Below, piece by piece: positions 47,348 to 60,060 of a stretch of 64,000 nt of DNA. Under the pieces are notes generated by a model. That model ran no database searches, had not been told where the DNA came from, and saw nothing but the letters and a program-made list of their open reading frames with translations. The first letter of the stretch is position 1. Every line of letters begins with the position of its first letter. The stretch comes from Lonicera japonica. Lineage: Eukaryota; Streptophyta; Magnoliopsida; Dipsacales; Caprifoliaceae. The position numbers were made by a program, and so were the translations under genes. The stretch is from positions 18,507,839 to 18,571,838 of the forward strand of contig CM038465.1 in the NCBI GenBank assembly GCA_021464415.1, written 5' to 3'.

Positions 47348-48564
47348 AGAACCAAGTTGTGATCCAGTCTAGCCCTCTATTCAATTCAATCAAGGAGTGT
47401 TATGAGTTCCTAAATGACGGCTACGCCTAGATTCAATGACAGAGCATGAACATTTAAATAAAAAGTTATCAAATTGCTTAATCTAAGAGTTACAAAGAGA
47501 TTCCGAGCCAATCAATTATTTCATAGAGTTCCTAAAGATTGGGCATGGAAGTGCAAGATATAGAAAGCTGGGGTGGGAAAAGGTAAAGAAATTATAAGAA
47601 ATGTTTGCTTAAATCGTGGGCACGCCAAAGTTGAAAATTGTGTCAAAAAAGCCAGAAGTGCTGTTTTGATAAGGTGTGGGCACATCTTAATATCCGAAAT
47701 TTAACCATATTTTTTAACTTATTCTTACAACCGGCTGGCGAAAGAATTTAATTAGTTTTTGTTGTTGTTGTTATTATTATTATTATTATTATTCTTTTGG
47801 CTGCTTCTTTATTTCTTTAATAGGTCTCTTATTTTAAATAAGAGATAATACTTAGTTTGTTTCCTTTTAATTAGGACTCATATTTTTTAGTAGGAATTAG
47901 TTTTCTTATTGAATTAGATTCTTGTTTTGTTTGCTCCTATTTAAATGAGGCACATTATTGTTTTCTTATTAAGTTATCATTAATCAAATTAAGTGTTTTG
48001 CACCTTGAGTTCTCTTTAGAACTTGTTGAATTATTTGAATTAATCATTCAAGCTATTCTTGACTTATTAATCAATTCTCCACCAATTGATTGTACCGTCT
48101 TCGACTTATACTGAAGTTTAATTCTTGCATTCAAGAGTTGGGTTTAAGTTCCACGTTTCATCTCTTTAACAAAATTAAAAGGTTCTTGCACTTTTGTGGT
48201 TCAAGGGTTGTGGATCCATTAACCTAGCTAGGAAAGGCGATCTGAGATCGCAAAATCTTACTTAGATTGTACTCTCGTAACCAGTTCAAACCAATGGGAT
48301 GTCAATCAATTCTCATCACAAAGCAGGATTGTACTCTCCTAACCAGTTCAAACCAATGGGATGTGTACCCCTTGTTTGTCAAGAACCTAACGTATCAAAT
48401 GTATGGTTTAAGGATCATTATAGTAGCCATTTAATGTTTTCCCTAATACCACCAAATTGGGTACAAGAGATCATATACAAGTTAATACTATATAATGCGA
48501 ACTCGACATTCCTCCCAACAAACTCCATCACCACTTTGATATTGGATATTTTGCAGTAATACTC
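47348..48564 (+). repeat. Dispersed repeat, probably part of another LTR
   Basis: 47740-48070 shares wording and order with 51486-51730: a TTG/TTA microsatellite, TTAGGA, GATTAGATTCTTGTTT, a TATTTAAA box, then GAACTTGTTGAA-like sequence. The TATTTAAA box and order suggest an LTR or TRIM fragment in plus orientation. A 39-bp direct repeat with few mismatches (GATTGTACTCTC and CAGTTCAAACCAATGGGATG) lies at about 48264-48364. Confidence 0.4.
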
Positions 48565-50191
48565 TCATTAGTAGTTCTTATAATTATATATGTATATATA
48601 CGTATATGTTTATAAACCAAGCCTATCGTATACATATCAAACTTGGTGGATTTACGTGCAAATCACAAGGACAATAACCTATATGTGAAACTCGATGTAT
48701 AATTGTACATATCAATCAATTATAATCCATAACCAACCACTAGTTAAGAGTATATAACAAAAGCCCCAATTACTAGTTTCTACGCTTAGCACCAAATGGG
48801 TTCGGCTCATTTAAGAAGTAAATGTGGCATGTACAAAATTTTCATCAATCACATAAAGTATTAATTATATGACCGACAAGAGAAATCTTACATCAACAAT
48901 TCAAACTACTATATTAACTCATCAATAAGTCTTTTGCAAAGAGAAAAACCCACTTGGTCATATAAGAGTGAACATTAAGCATTATATCAAGGGTTGTTAG
49001 CAATAAAGCGAGTTCCAAGTGGGTTATTGTAAAATTAAGTAATTAGCTATAATTTCTTGTTGAATCATGTGATTTGAAGTGTATTTAAAATTTTTGAAGC
49101 AGCAATTTAAACATCAACACAAAATACTAACATATACCTAAAACCCCCTTTTTGACAAACTAGGTTTTTATGTAAACTAGTTGTAAAATCAAAATCAAAT
49201 AATAATAAGTTGTAAAATAGGATTTAGTACTAGATTCCCACCTCTAAAGAAGTTTTATGCCAAGACTAAGGTTTCATGGATGGAGGGAGGGTGGTTGCCC
49301 TAGCTTTATTCAAGCTTTGACAAGCTTCCATGGTGGTGTTGTGAGGAAGAAGATAATGAACAGTGATGAAAGAGGAGTTTTGTGGCTTGAATCTTAAGTA
49401 GAGATGAAGAAGTAACACAAGCCCTTAATAATCTTTTATCGCTTTCTCTGTAGAGCTCTTTATGGATTATGGGGGTGTATGGCTTAAAATATGGGTAAAA
49501 GGGGAGTAAAGAATAATTTAAAACACTTAAAACGAGCCTAGACTTACTGCCAGACTGGTCCACAAAAAGGCCAGACTAGTCCGCGGTTTAACTTTTGGGC
49601 TTTGCGCATTATTCGTAATTCGGTCATAACATTTCGCTCAGAACTAGGATTGGGATGATCTTTATGTGTATGGAAAGATAATTCAAAGATCTATAACTTT
49701 ATACAAAGAAGTTTTTCTAAATTTGGATGGAGTAGTACCAAAATTTGTAGAAGACAACAGCCTGCCATCGAGTTACATTACGATAGGATTTTTTTAATTA
49801 GTTTATTTCGCGTTTAATTTTGACCAATGAGAAGAATGGATTTGCTTCTGGTCAAAACACAAAAATTGTAGAATGGATTAAAACTTATACATAGCACAAA
49901 TGGGGACTTAGTTGGTTAAGAAATGGAGAAGTTACAGTGTCTGAAAGTTAGCTAAAAATCAATGAATCGTGAAAAACAAAAATGCACAATTAAGAAGCCT
50001 ATATCAATTTGGACCACCTGAATCGTGAAACAATTACTTATGCAAACTTAAAATGCCTAATTTGACATGCTGAAGGTCTCAGATCAAGCATGTGGAACCC
50101 GAAGTAAAGATTCAACCAACAAAGCAGAGATTAAGCCCTAACCGAGCTTACGAGGAGGATTAACGTAGAAAATGGGATATGGGGTATTATA
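48565..50191 (-). mobile_element. Gypsy LTR M3, 3' LTR of a deleted element
   Basis: On the minus strand it starts TATAATACCCCATATCCC at 50191. It is preceded by a polypurine tract (AGAGGGGATAT, about 50202-50192) and by the wording TTTGAGCATGAAATTTC that ends many plant Gypsy internal regions. Its left boundary is a junction with unrelated repeat DNA, so it is incomplete compared with M1. Confidence 0.6.
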
Positions 50192-52445
50192 ATATCCCCT
50201 CTATAAGAAATTTCATGCTCAAAATTCAAATAGGAATAGGTATGAGACAAATGAATGCATGGGTTCTGAATTCTCACTTGGTCTCCTTTCCTTAGTAGGG
50301 TAACTACATGTATACACGAGATATAACTCCATTCCTAAAATCAATAACAAAAGGAATGATTCTTGTTAAGATTACGCATACCTAAGGAAAAACAAAAAGG
50401 CATAGGAGATGATGCTTGAATGCTTTATCCCTATTTCGAATGAACAAATCTACCCATATATTGGTATCCAAAGCCAATTATCAAGGGTTTTTGACTTGGT
50501 ATAACCCTCATATTTCCTCACCTAGTACCAAAGCTTTAGGGTAAACCAATGATTCAAAAATCTAATTCACTAAACACGAGGTACGGGTAAAGGTGATATT
50601 ATTAATCGAAATTGGTCATGACGCAACTTGTCATGCCATGTAAACAAGCAACTTATAAGCTCCATTAAATTTAAGAACATTGAATCAAGTTCTAAACTTT
50701 AAACACGAAATTCAATCCAAAGGCAAAAAGAGTTATAAGATTCATAAATGATAAAGAACACCAGAATGGTTTTAAGTTTGTAAGGTTCTATGCCAAAATA
50801 AATGCGAATACCAACTCTCTATGGGTCCTCTCATAAAACAATATTCATGCAACAACACATCAATAATTAGAGTATGTTTACAAAGCTATAAGAATGATGA
50901 TGAGTAAGATCCATTCTCCAAATCTAAAAAGGAAACAAAGAGGGTAAATACAAAGAAGAGAGCTGGCCACTTTTTCAAATGGGCCATGTTTCGACTCTAG
51001 TTGGTGATAGTAGACTGAAGATTTATAAGATAGTCATCTGTTGATCATCCGGCTGACTATAATATAAATCAACAGTCATCCATTAATTGCTAACCCATTA
51101 GTAAAACTTGTTCCAAGTTCACTGCATACATCATAAAGGAAGAAAACAAACCATAAGAAGATACGCATTTATAACAAATATGACAACCAATGTGATGGAG
51201 ACAAGGCTATTGTGTGGAGTGAAGTCAATTCAAATGCCATTCAAATTCCAATAGGCCCAATTACAAGGTCGCTGGCTAAGAAATAAAAGGTAGCATTTAA
51301 TGAATTGATTCAAGCTATTTGGGCTCAAGAAAAAGGCACAATTAAGCCCATTGAAGGGGGGAAACATAGAGCACAAAGGGGAGGCTGGTTTACATTTATT
51401 CAAGCCCGAATTGAGTGAGAAGACCATGTGTATCCAGCCCAAGAGTGTGTAGTTAAGCCCACACATTTTTAGCATTTATTATTTAGTTGTTGTTGTTGTT
51501 GTTATTATTATTGTTATTATTTCTTTTAAGTAATTTAGGAGATTAATTCTTATTTTATTAGGATTTGTTTTGTTTTGAGGTTTCCTTGTTGGATTAGATT
51601 CTTGTTTCTTAAGTTTTCTACACCTTATTTAAAGAGGGTGAATGCTATCTTTTTGGCAAACTTCATTCAATAATAATATTAAGTGATATTAATCCTCTTC
51701 GGCTCCTTACGAACTACTTGAACTTATCATTTTGTCCGTGGCATTCATTCCACTTATCAATCGGTATTCCGCACTAGGTTGTGGCGTGTTTGATTTCCAC
51801 CAAATCTGATTGTATAAATAGTCCAGATTCATTAATTTGCTATAATTTTTGTGTGTATCTGTGTCGGGTTCGTATAACTAACTCATTGTGTTTGCAAGTT
51901 TCATGCGATATAATAGTAGGTCGTATCACAATAATACAACACAAATATAATAATACAATTAAAATGAATGCGAGAATGTGATTCACTACTCTAAGTGACA
52001 CATGCTACTCTTTACTGCTTGGTTCATTAGGAACCGGACATCCTTAATGGGCAATATCTTCCTCTCATGTATAGGTGACCCTAAAAGAAATAAACACGAA
52101 CCAGATGATCATTATCCTCCATAAGATGGTGTACTTTCGAGGAGAAACAATAACATTGTCGGTCGAGGTTGCTCCATTGACGCTCACCACCATTCCCAGG
52201 GTGGAATCAGTTCCATTATCGACATTCCTGGTAAAAAGGAAGGACGGCACTAATTTCACTAGCATGAAGCATCCTAAAAAGGTTAATGCATGATAAACAA
52301 AAGACAATTGCCCATTACATAAAGGAGTGAGTTCTACAATGGAACAACACAAGACTTGATGGTATATATCCTTAACACTCGTCCAAGGCGCACATCTACC
52401 CATGGACCCAGGAAAGGAAAATGAACATAGCCTCTGATACTAACT
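50192..52445 (-). mobile_element. Internal region of an internally deleted Gypsy element
   Basis: Lies between LTR M3 (polypurine side) and LTR M4 (PBS side), so M3-internal-M4 forms one minus-strand element. The PBS on the minus strand, AGTTAGTATCAGAGG (52445-52431), is one base from the initiator-Met type. Only about 2.25 kb of interior remains and I recognise no gag, RT or integrase in it. 51440-51800 matches the repeat at 47.7-48.3 kb, which points to a nested insertion. Confidence 0.55.
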
Positions 52446-53830
52446 TGTGATGCCCCAAATCCCAGTAATAGGATTAGACCATTGGGACATGGTTAATCAC
52501 GGTGCTGTACACCGACGACGAGTGAAAAGTCAAAAGAATCAGAAAATAACTTGTTTAGAAACCTTCATTTAGAAATTTTTGGCATGTTAAGTTTGTAAAG
52601 TTAATAAACCAACCGATATAAATTAAAACATTTTTCATTAAAATCAAATCAATATCCAAATAGAAACCACTCCACATTTAAATCATTTACATAATATCCT
52701 TACTCCAAGTTTACTTGAAATATAATTTTGACATTAGAAATCCAATCCAATTCTTAAACGAATACGTACATTACAATAAGACCAAAAACTTGCATAGAGC
52801 GTAGTCCTTCTCACAAAAGACTAGAAAATGATTTGGTACATCGGAGGCTTCTAGGAAAATTGAATCACGTGCCCCTAAAGCCTATCTGACAAAACTATTA
52901 GAAGATGGGATTGAGTCAAATTCGGGACGTAGTGGGAACTATATAAGTTTTTATGAAAAAATAAACATTATGACCGAACATGCGCTTGAGTTGTGATAAA
53001 GTATAGTATATAACTTATATAATGAAAATAATGCAATGCACCTCAAATGGCATGGTGAACCTATTCACTAGAATACTACTCCTGGTAACCGGAAGCTACC
53101 TTGTTCCCAGGCTACGACAACGCATCATAATCAACCAATGTGGTTGTATGACATATACGCAACTGTCTGCAGAGGATAATCTACCACACGATAGCTTATA
53201 CAATAGATATAGGCTCCTAAGGTTTGTAATGCCATCTTGGTGTTTTTCAAGTTCGGCAACGTTACTAGTACATACCCGAAGACCTCCAAGATTCACTTAT
53301 CAAAAGTTCATTGTCTACTCGAGTTCACGATCAACCATCCTAGGCCAACTTATTAAAAATTTATACTTTACCATTAAGTACGTTATGAAATAATGTCACG
53401 CATCATCTAATTAACTATTAACTCTGTATTATCTTGCTCAATCTTGCTACTTTAATTATTATTTCCTTAAGTACATTATGAATACAACCTTAGTAGACAA
53501 TTTGTGCACTTTATTTGCCATAACATGGTCTCAACATAACAAATAGAGGGATAAATATGTGAAGATGAAATATGAAAGTGAAAATCATCAAATATCATAA
53601 TATAGAGGGGGTAACGATCCATTTAGGTTAGCATTTCGTGGCCTTTCACCCACACGGTGGCAGAGCTTCGTGATAGTTTTCGTCTGCATTTTGTGGCATT
53701 TCACCACGCGGCTAGAGAGCCTCATAATAGTTTCCGTATTCTCAATAATCAACCACAGTATTAATAGTCATCCAAGCGTCACCACGATTGCATTTGGTTA
53801 GAATTAAAATTTGAGTGTGACTAAGAGAGA
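52446..53830 (-). mobile_element. Gypsy LTR M4, 5' LTR of the deleted element
   Basis: On the minus strand it ends GGGGCATCACA at 52446, directly followed by the PBS. The end block GTGCTGTACACCGACGAC and the block CTAGAAAATGATTTGGTACA match M1 and M2. A 55-bp tandem repeat (two units from 53631 and 53686, GCATTT.GTGGC.TTTCACC) lies within. Similarity fades near 53830, so the 5' half of the LTR is missing. Confidence 0.6.
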
Positions 53831-54960
53831 ATGATTTGATGCATATATTTAGTAGTTTAGCCCAAATTGAAAAAAGAATAAACACATTTAATAGTATTTG
53901 GTCAAGTGATTAAAACTTGTGTTCATTATGCTTAAAAATAAAACATGGGTTATCAATTTTAGCGATGGGTGGAGGGGATCTGGTTCCCTCTAAATTTTTA
54001 AAAATTAGAGTATTATCTTTCAGGTTTTTGAAAATTTGAATAGTAGTATTTTATTATGTATAAACATGCTACACCTTGCTCTCTTTAATTTTTTCCATAT
54101 AGATAAATTTATAACCTTTTGAACTTAAGTATATATCTAATCTTAGGATTTACCTTTATAAAATTATGGATAAAACAACATGCAGTAATTGTGGGTGTTT
54201 CTTAATGAGTTTATTTTAGGTTAGTTTTTGTGTCAATTACTTTAATTATGTCAAATTTTTTTCTTATGTCTTGACCCCCAAAATTCATTTTAGATCTACC
54301 GCTGATGGGTTCGATTCTTTGGTTTTAAGCAGTCCTTACTTTTATGACAATTAATGTATTATGTAGGGTAATTTTGTAATTATACAAATGTACCAAAATT
54401 CCTTCGCACTTGTTAAAGTTGCTATAACTGGAAATTACAAATTCTTGTAAGAGAATCTGTAAAATATTTAATATTTATTAAAAGTTTATTATTTTTAAAT
54501 ATTTATACATTTATTATGTAATTTTACTACACACATTGACATGACACTTATAATATAAGTAGATGAGATAAATATTACCTTGTTGTTTGGTCCATCACCA
54601 TGCTATTGCTTACAATGACTAAAGATGGCAAGGGGCAACTAACTTTTTTAAAAGCCACCTATTATATAGGTATTTTTTTAAATAGGTTTATGTCTCCTTT
54701 TTAAATGCAAAAATAAAAAACCTACCCTAAACTTCTCATCGGTGAGACTCAAGCCTCATATCATTCCCAATTCTTAATTAGCGAAAACCAATCGAACCAC
54801 ATACATTACATTTGCAATCACAGATTAGAGCTTGAACCCACCTATAATATTTAGTACAACAACACATTATTAAAAGTTCAATATAAGATCCACACTTTAT
54901 CCGAGTGGGTAAGAGTGTGATTACTTGAGCATCCGCATTTTGCTATGCTTACCTTCCAGG
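53831..54960. other. AT-rich spacer between inverted LTRs
   Basis: No gene. A phrase near 54272-54305 (TTGACCCCCAAAATTCATTT, then TAGATCTACCGCTGATGGG) looks like a decayed dispersed repeat edge. Confidence 0.4.
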
Positions 54961-55154
54961 TTTACTGTGAACTAGTGGAACTACCTCGGTAAGACTTGGC
55001 GTGTTCTCCATCGAAGAGATCAAACTCCTGGTAAACTAAATAGTGATGGTGCAGTATGGAACTGAATCTAGCTCCTTTATATCTAAAACAAACATTGTGT
55101 GGATGGACACATCTCAAATAGAATTTCGAGGACAAAATCCTTTGAGCAGGGGAG
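54961..55154 (+). pseudogene. Tail of a Gypsy internal region with polypurine tract
   Basis: Plus strand: AATTTCGAGGACAAAATCCT reads NFEDKIL, the common C-terminal wording of plant Gypsy pol, followed at once by a stop and a polypurine tract GAGCAGGGGAG (55144-55154). The preceding 150 bp are only weakly coding. It marks the 3' end of the internal region leading into LTR P2. Confidence 0.5.
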
Positions 55155-58100
55155 TTTTCTAACGTCTGTGCCTCCATCGCTCGATAAATCCTCTTTCTAA
55201 TTGCACTCTAAGTACTAAGTTCTAGACTAATAATGATTTTTATGGTTCAAAAACCTCCTACACATCCAATTACTTTGATTGGACTTGGGTGTATAGTTTT
55301 TCCATGTATTGGATAGCCCAATTAAGTATTGAGACGTTAAACCGTTCGTAAGTGTGATTTATTCTCCTTCGTGGCTTTGAGCAGTCAAATTCAATTATAA
55401 GCATCATTTTATGATACAGACAGCTTCTAAAGGTCCCAGTGTTTATAATACACATGTATGTATAGTCGCAACACAATTCGGACTATCCGAATGAGTGTTG
55501 GACTTCCAATCGCTCCTTAGTCGCATTTATATCATTAAACTTGCTTCGGGTAATCATTTTTGATTATGGGCATCTTATGCGCATTCAACACTTCTTACAT
55601 ATCACATTAGTGATGTTACATATGAGTGTATGGTTAAAATGCATTTTGGAAAGCCGTGGTTGAATTTGGTTAGCCAACGGTGAAAATTGAACTTATCGGC
55701 AAAATGAGTTTTTCTTTAACTTTGAAAGGTCATAACTTCCTCATATGATAACCAAATTACTCCTCGTTTGCAGTAATAGTTAGATTTTGATCCATTTGAC
55801 AATTTCCATTTGTGATCAGGACTCAATTCACACTCCTCGTGGGTTATAACGAAGCACTAAATCAGCAAATTAACTAAAATCTGATGCATCAGAAAATGCC
55901 GCAGAATATATTTTGGCAGACAACTATTTTCAACAAATTTCTGGAACCAATATACTGGAAATTTGGAAAAACCTCCAGATGAAAGTTATAAAGCTCTGAG
56001 TTATCTTTAATTAGGAAAAAACGGTGCATCAATCAGATCACCAATCAGGTTTGACCCATTTGACCCAATTTTATTCATTTTTCATCCCTTTTTCAAAGAT
56101 ATTCAACCATGGTTCTTTAAAAAATATCTAAGAGAAATTCTAGAGGGGGAAAGGGAAGAATTGTGGGGGTTTTACACCTTGAATCAATATTGGTTCTCGA
56201 ACAGTCAAATTCTTCATCTTCTTCACCATCACCATGCTTTCCACCTCCTGAAGCTTTGGAATTCTTGAAGAGTGTTCTAGTCCAGCCTTCATTCTCACTT
56301 CAAATCTCTTCAATCTTATGGATGGAGCATCATAGAGGTGGGAACACTAGTATTGAACTTATTTTTCAAAGTATTACTTGTTGCATGTTCTTATTACTAG
56401 TAAATTGGGGATTTTATTATGGATATTCATTGGCTTGGATGCACGGGTTTGGGTTACAATTTATGATTTCTTTTGCTGTAAAAACACTTAATACAACCTA
56501 AATTTCATGATTAAGCCAAAATCCCCACTTACATGTTATAGTTTTACATACTTGATCCTAAAACCCACCACAGCATAAATAGTTTTATAACACTAGTTGT
56601 ACTCCATTATAGATGGATTTGATATGGGTTTTAAGATAGGAATGGTTTATAAAAACATATATATGACTACCATATGGATACTATGCATGATTGATATAAA
56701 ATGGCTTAAACCCACACTTTTGTAAATTACGAATATATGCATATATGTTTGTAAAAAGTAACAATTGTGGGCTTCTCTTCTCAATTGGGCACTAGAACGT
56801 ATAAAATGATATTTCTTAAAATTTGATTTAGATATCATATGGTGATGGCATATTTGACATAGAAACACTAATGGTTAGCTTACGATTTTTTTGTAAAGTA
56901 TGGTGCTTTAATACAACTTCACTATTTGATGGGATTTCTAAATCTGTGGAAGGTTGTTACATTTTCCCTATGGATGAGATTATTACAAGTTTTTATATCT
57001 CATTATGGTTTTGAGATTTATTCAAGACTTTTCTTTTATCAAGAACTATCGTTATACCAGTTGGATATGATACTTTATTTGCTTAAATGTACGAGATTAT
57101 CATTATACATTAGCCTATGGTAGGATTGTCACTAGGTGTCCTATGAGAGGACTTGGCTATAGGCCAGACTGTGCACAATAGACAATTATACCTAGTTGAC
57201 CTATTACTTCTTATGGGAGGGCTTGGCTATGGCAGCCATATTACTATTGTTCCTGTACAATGAATGTAACGGGGACAAGTTCGAACTACCAGTTACATTG
57301 TTGCTCCTATGGAAGAAACGTAACCGGGATAGATTCGAACTACCAGTTACACATGTCTTGTGGATGGACAAAGCAACAAGTATCATATGGTGGTATATAA
57401 CTAATGCCTACGTTTGATATGAATATAGCTTGGTGGTATTTCCTTATGTACACTATTTGGTTATTCGAATTCATTTTATCCATTGGGTTAGGATAGCACT
57501 TGGTATGCATTGCACTTACTATATTTTCATGGCATTTGAGATGAGTACGTACTACTTATGTGTATAAGGTATACATATGGCTTATTTATTATTTTGATAT
57601 GGCATGTTGCATGTGTATTACTGTGTATACTTTCATATATAAAACCCTATAGTTCTCACTGAGCCTGTGTTTGGCTCACTCCCATTTTTTAAACCAGTTT
57701 TGTAGGTTTCATTCATGGGATGACGCGTGTAATATATCTAGTTGCCTCCGATAACCTAGATACTTAGTAGTCGTCCACGGTTTGACAGCTTAGTTTGTTT
57801 AGACATAGCAATTTGTCTTATATATTTAATTTGACTTGTATTGTATCAAGTTAAATAAATTACTTTGAATTTTATAATCAAGTTATATTCGAAGTTTTAA
57901 ATAAGTTATACAAATTAATTGACTACTTTACTAAAACATGGTCGGACTACGGATGAACTTTCTTCACTGATTGTCTTTGTTTGAGAAATGATTTGACGAG
58001 TATCGTTTAAATAGGTTTTGTTTATTCGTAAAACAAAGAAGACCATGGCGCTTTTTTGTAAAAATCTAAGATACACTTTCTTTATATATATATATATATA

Positions 58101-58250
58101 TTACCCATAGCACTTTAAAAATGAGTAATACATGAAAATATTTTTCTTAAATTATAAATTTTACACCACACCCGCCGTTGTGAGCGACAACATCCGTGAT
58201 TAAACGAGTCTCGGGGATAGAAATCCCATAATGAGATTCGGGGCGTCACA
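55155..58250 (+). mobile_element. Gypsy LTR P2 (3' LTR, about 3.1 kb)
   Basis: It follows a polypurine tract and ends GGGGCGTCACA at 58250. The block around 57655-57790 (TCTCACTGAGCC, GGCTCACTCCC, GTAGGTTTC) is the same as in P1, and inverted M1 and M4 carry it in reverse. It contains a two-copy 54-bp tandem repeat (57265 and 57319, with TTCGAACTACCAGTTACA). No PBS follows, so it is a 3' LTR. No matching 5' LTR in plus orientation was found. Confidence 0.55.
57265..57372. repeat. 54-bp tandem repeat x 2 in LTR P2
   Basis: Units start at 57265 and 57319. Both contain GTAAC.GGGA.A..TTCGAAC then TACCAGTTACA. Confidence 0.7.
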
Positions 58251-58262
58251 CAAGTGGAGCCT

Positions 58263-58577
58263 AGGGGTCCGTTTGATAACAATATGGAAAATAAAAACAA
58301 AAATAATTGATTTTTGTGAAAAGTTGAAAAATAACTTGAGATACATGGTGAGATGTCTTCTTACTTTGTAACTTTTTTCATGAATTTTTTTTCTTTGCTG
58401 GTTGAGGAAGAAAAAATTTCAACAAAATATAATTAAGGATGGATGATATCTATGCATAAAAATAAGCGCAATATGAAGAGCATCTCGTCTCATTACTCAA
58501 CTTATTTTCTAACTATTTACATATCGAAATTAAGTGTTTTTCTTATCATTTTCCATGTTGTTATAAAACAGAGTCTA
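58263..58577. mobile_element. MITE-like element, about 315 bp
   Basis: The left end AGGGGTCCGTTTGATAACAA plus TATGGAAAA and the right end (read inwards) TAGACTCTGTTTTATAACAA plus CATGGAAAA are imperfect inverted repeats. The wording is typical of small hAT-like plant MITEs. The interior is AT-rich. No clean 8-bp target duplication is visible. Related half-copies lie near 25705 and 31950-32095. Confidence 0.5.
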
Positions 58578-60060
58578 ATAGTTCTCATTTTATAGATAAT
58601 TAAGATTTAGACTTATAGACATCGGCCAATTGTAACCATATTGACTTGTAAAATTATCTTGAACCCCATTTTCACTTTAAAATATTCTTATAATATAGTC
58701 CAATTTAACATGTAACCCAATTAGTTAACTCTCCCAAATTTATATGATACTCCTCAAAAATAAACCATTACAAAACAGTCACAAATTTTACTTAACTTTT
58801 ATAAGACTCATAATTTAATATATAAAATTATTATCTGAGCGATTTTAGCAACTCCGACTAATTTTTTTTTTGCATGCATCTTTGATATTTAATAATTATT
58901 TAATTCAACGACTCCATTGATGAATTATGAAATTGAGATTAAATTATTGACAACTGATTAACTTAATCCTTCCCTACATATACATATACATATAGAGTAT
59001 ATTTTTCATACAAACCCATCCTTATGGATTGGGATCTTTAGTGATTGCTAAAATATTAGGAATATTCTTAATAACCAAAAATCGTCACTAAAGATTCAAT
59101 CCTTCGGTTTGATCCGTATGTTTTCTCCATATATATATATATTTGTTTTTAATATATATATATATATATATGTATCGATGTCTCTATGAACAAAATATAT
59201 AAGAGGTGGGAGTGTTTTGGAGGAATATAGAACATGCATAGATAAGATAATAGGACAGGTGTCAAATTGAGGAGAGATTATAGCTAGAGTTTGTTTAGCT
59301 TATTTGCATCTGTGCAGCGTGTAAAGAGCATGCAACTTGTAACTCTGAATCTCTTTGACCCAAAGTCTTATTTTGGTGCAATTTCTTTCCTTTGCTTTTC
59401 ATATATATGACCAAATTAACCCACCAAATTAAAAGATCCATATATATATGCACATTACATTATATACAAGCAATCAGGGACGTGTAAACGTTGGCCTGAC
59501 GAGGTATCGTACCTCTTGCAAATTTCATAAAAAGGTACCGATATGGTACAATAAACAAATTATAGAAAAGAAGGACCCGTTTATAATTAAAGTTAATAGC
59601 TTGGTTTGTTAAAGTATTTATAAATTTTGAAAAGTTTCCGTTGGGTTTATATGCAATAAACATTAATAATCTAAGATGTGTTTTGGTATTTGTAATATTT
59701 GAAAAGGTTAAAACCTGAAAGCAGCAGTAGAGAGTTAAAAGCAACAGGGGCTCAAAATATCTTTTTCTGCTTGCTATTCTTTCCCCTATTTTGCCCTATT
59801 TTCTGCTGTTAATCCAGGCTTCCTTATGAAAGTAAGTAAAATTTTGCATTTAATTCTTTAAATAGTTTTATTTTTGGACGAAATTAGTTCAATTATATTG
59901 ATATGTTTGTGATTATGAATCCATGATTTACAATTGGAGCATTTAATCTTTTATGTATCAAAATTCTAGGATTGTCTTTTCTTAGAATTTTTTTTTATAA
60001 AATTTTAAAAAGTGCCAAGTGCCTCAAATATTCATATATATACATGAATATAAACTTTGT
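58578..60060. other. AT-rich intergenic stretch
   Basis: No gene seen. AT microsatellites occur at 59136-59172. A heptamer phrase AAGATTCAATCC follows two similar ones near 59040-59105, of no clear meaning. Confidence 0.45.

Noticed and set aside
52065..53393. 112- and 123-codon ORFs in the Gypsy M4 region
   Set aside because: They lie in the leader and LTR of a Gypsy element and have no recognisable domain.
56163..56501. 112-codon ORF with a Ser/Pro-rich start
   Set aside because: It lies inside LTR P2, and the corresponding position in related LTRs is not open in the same way.
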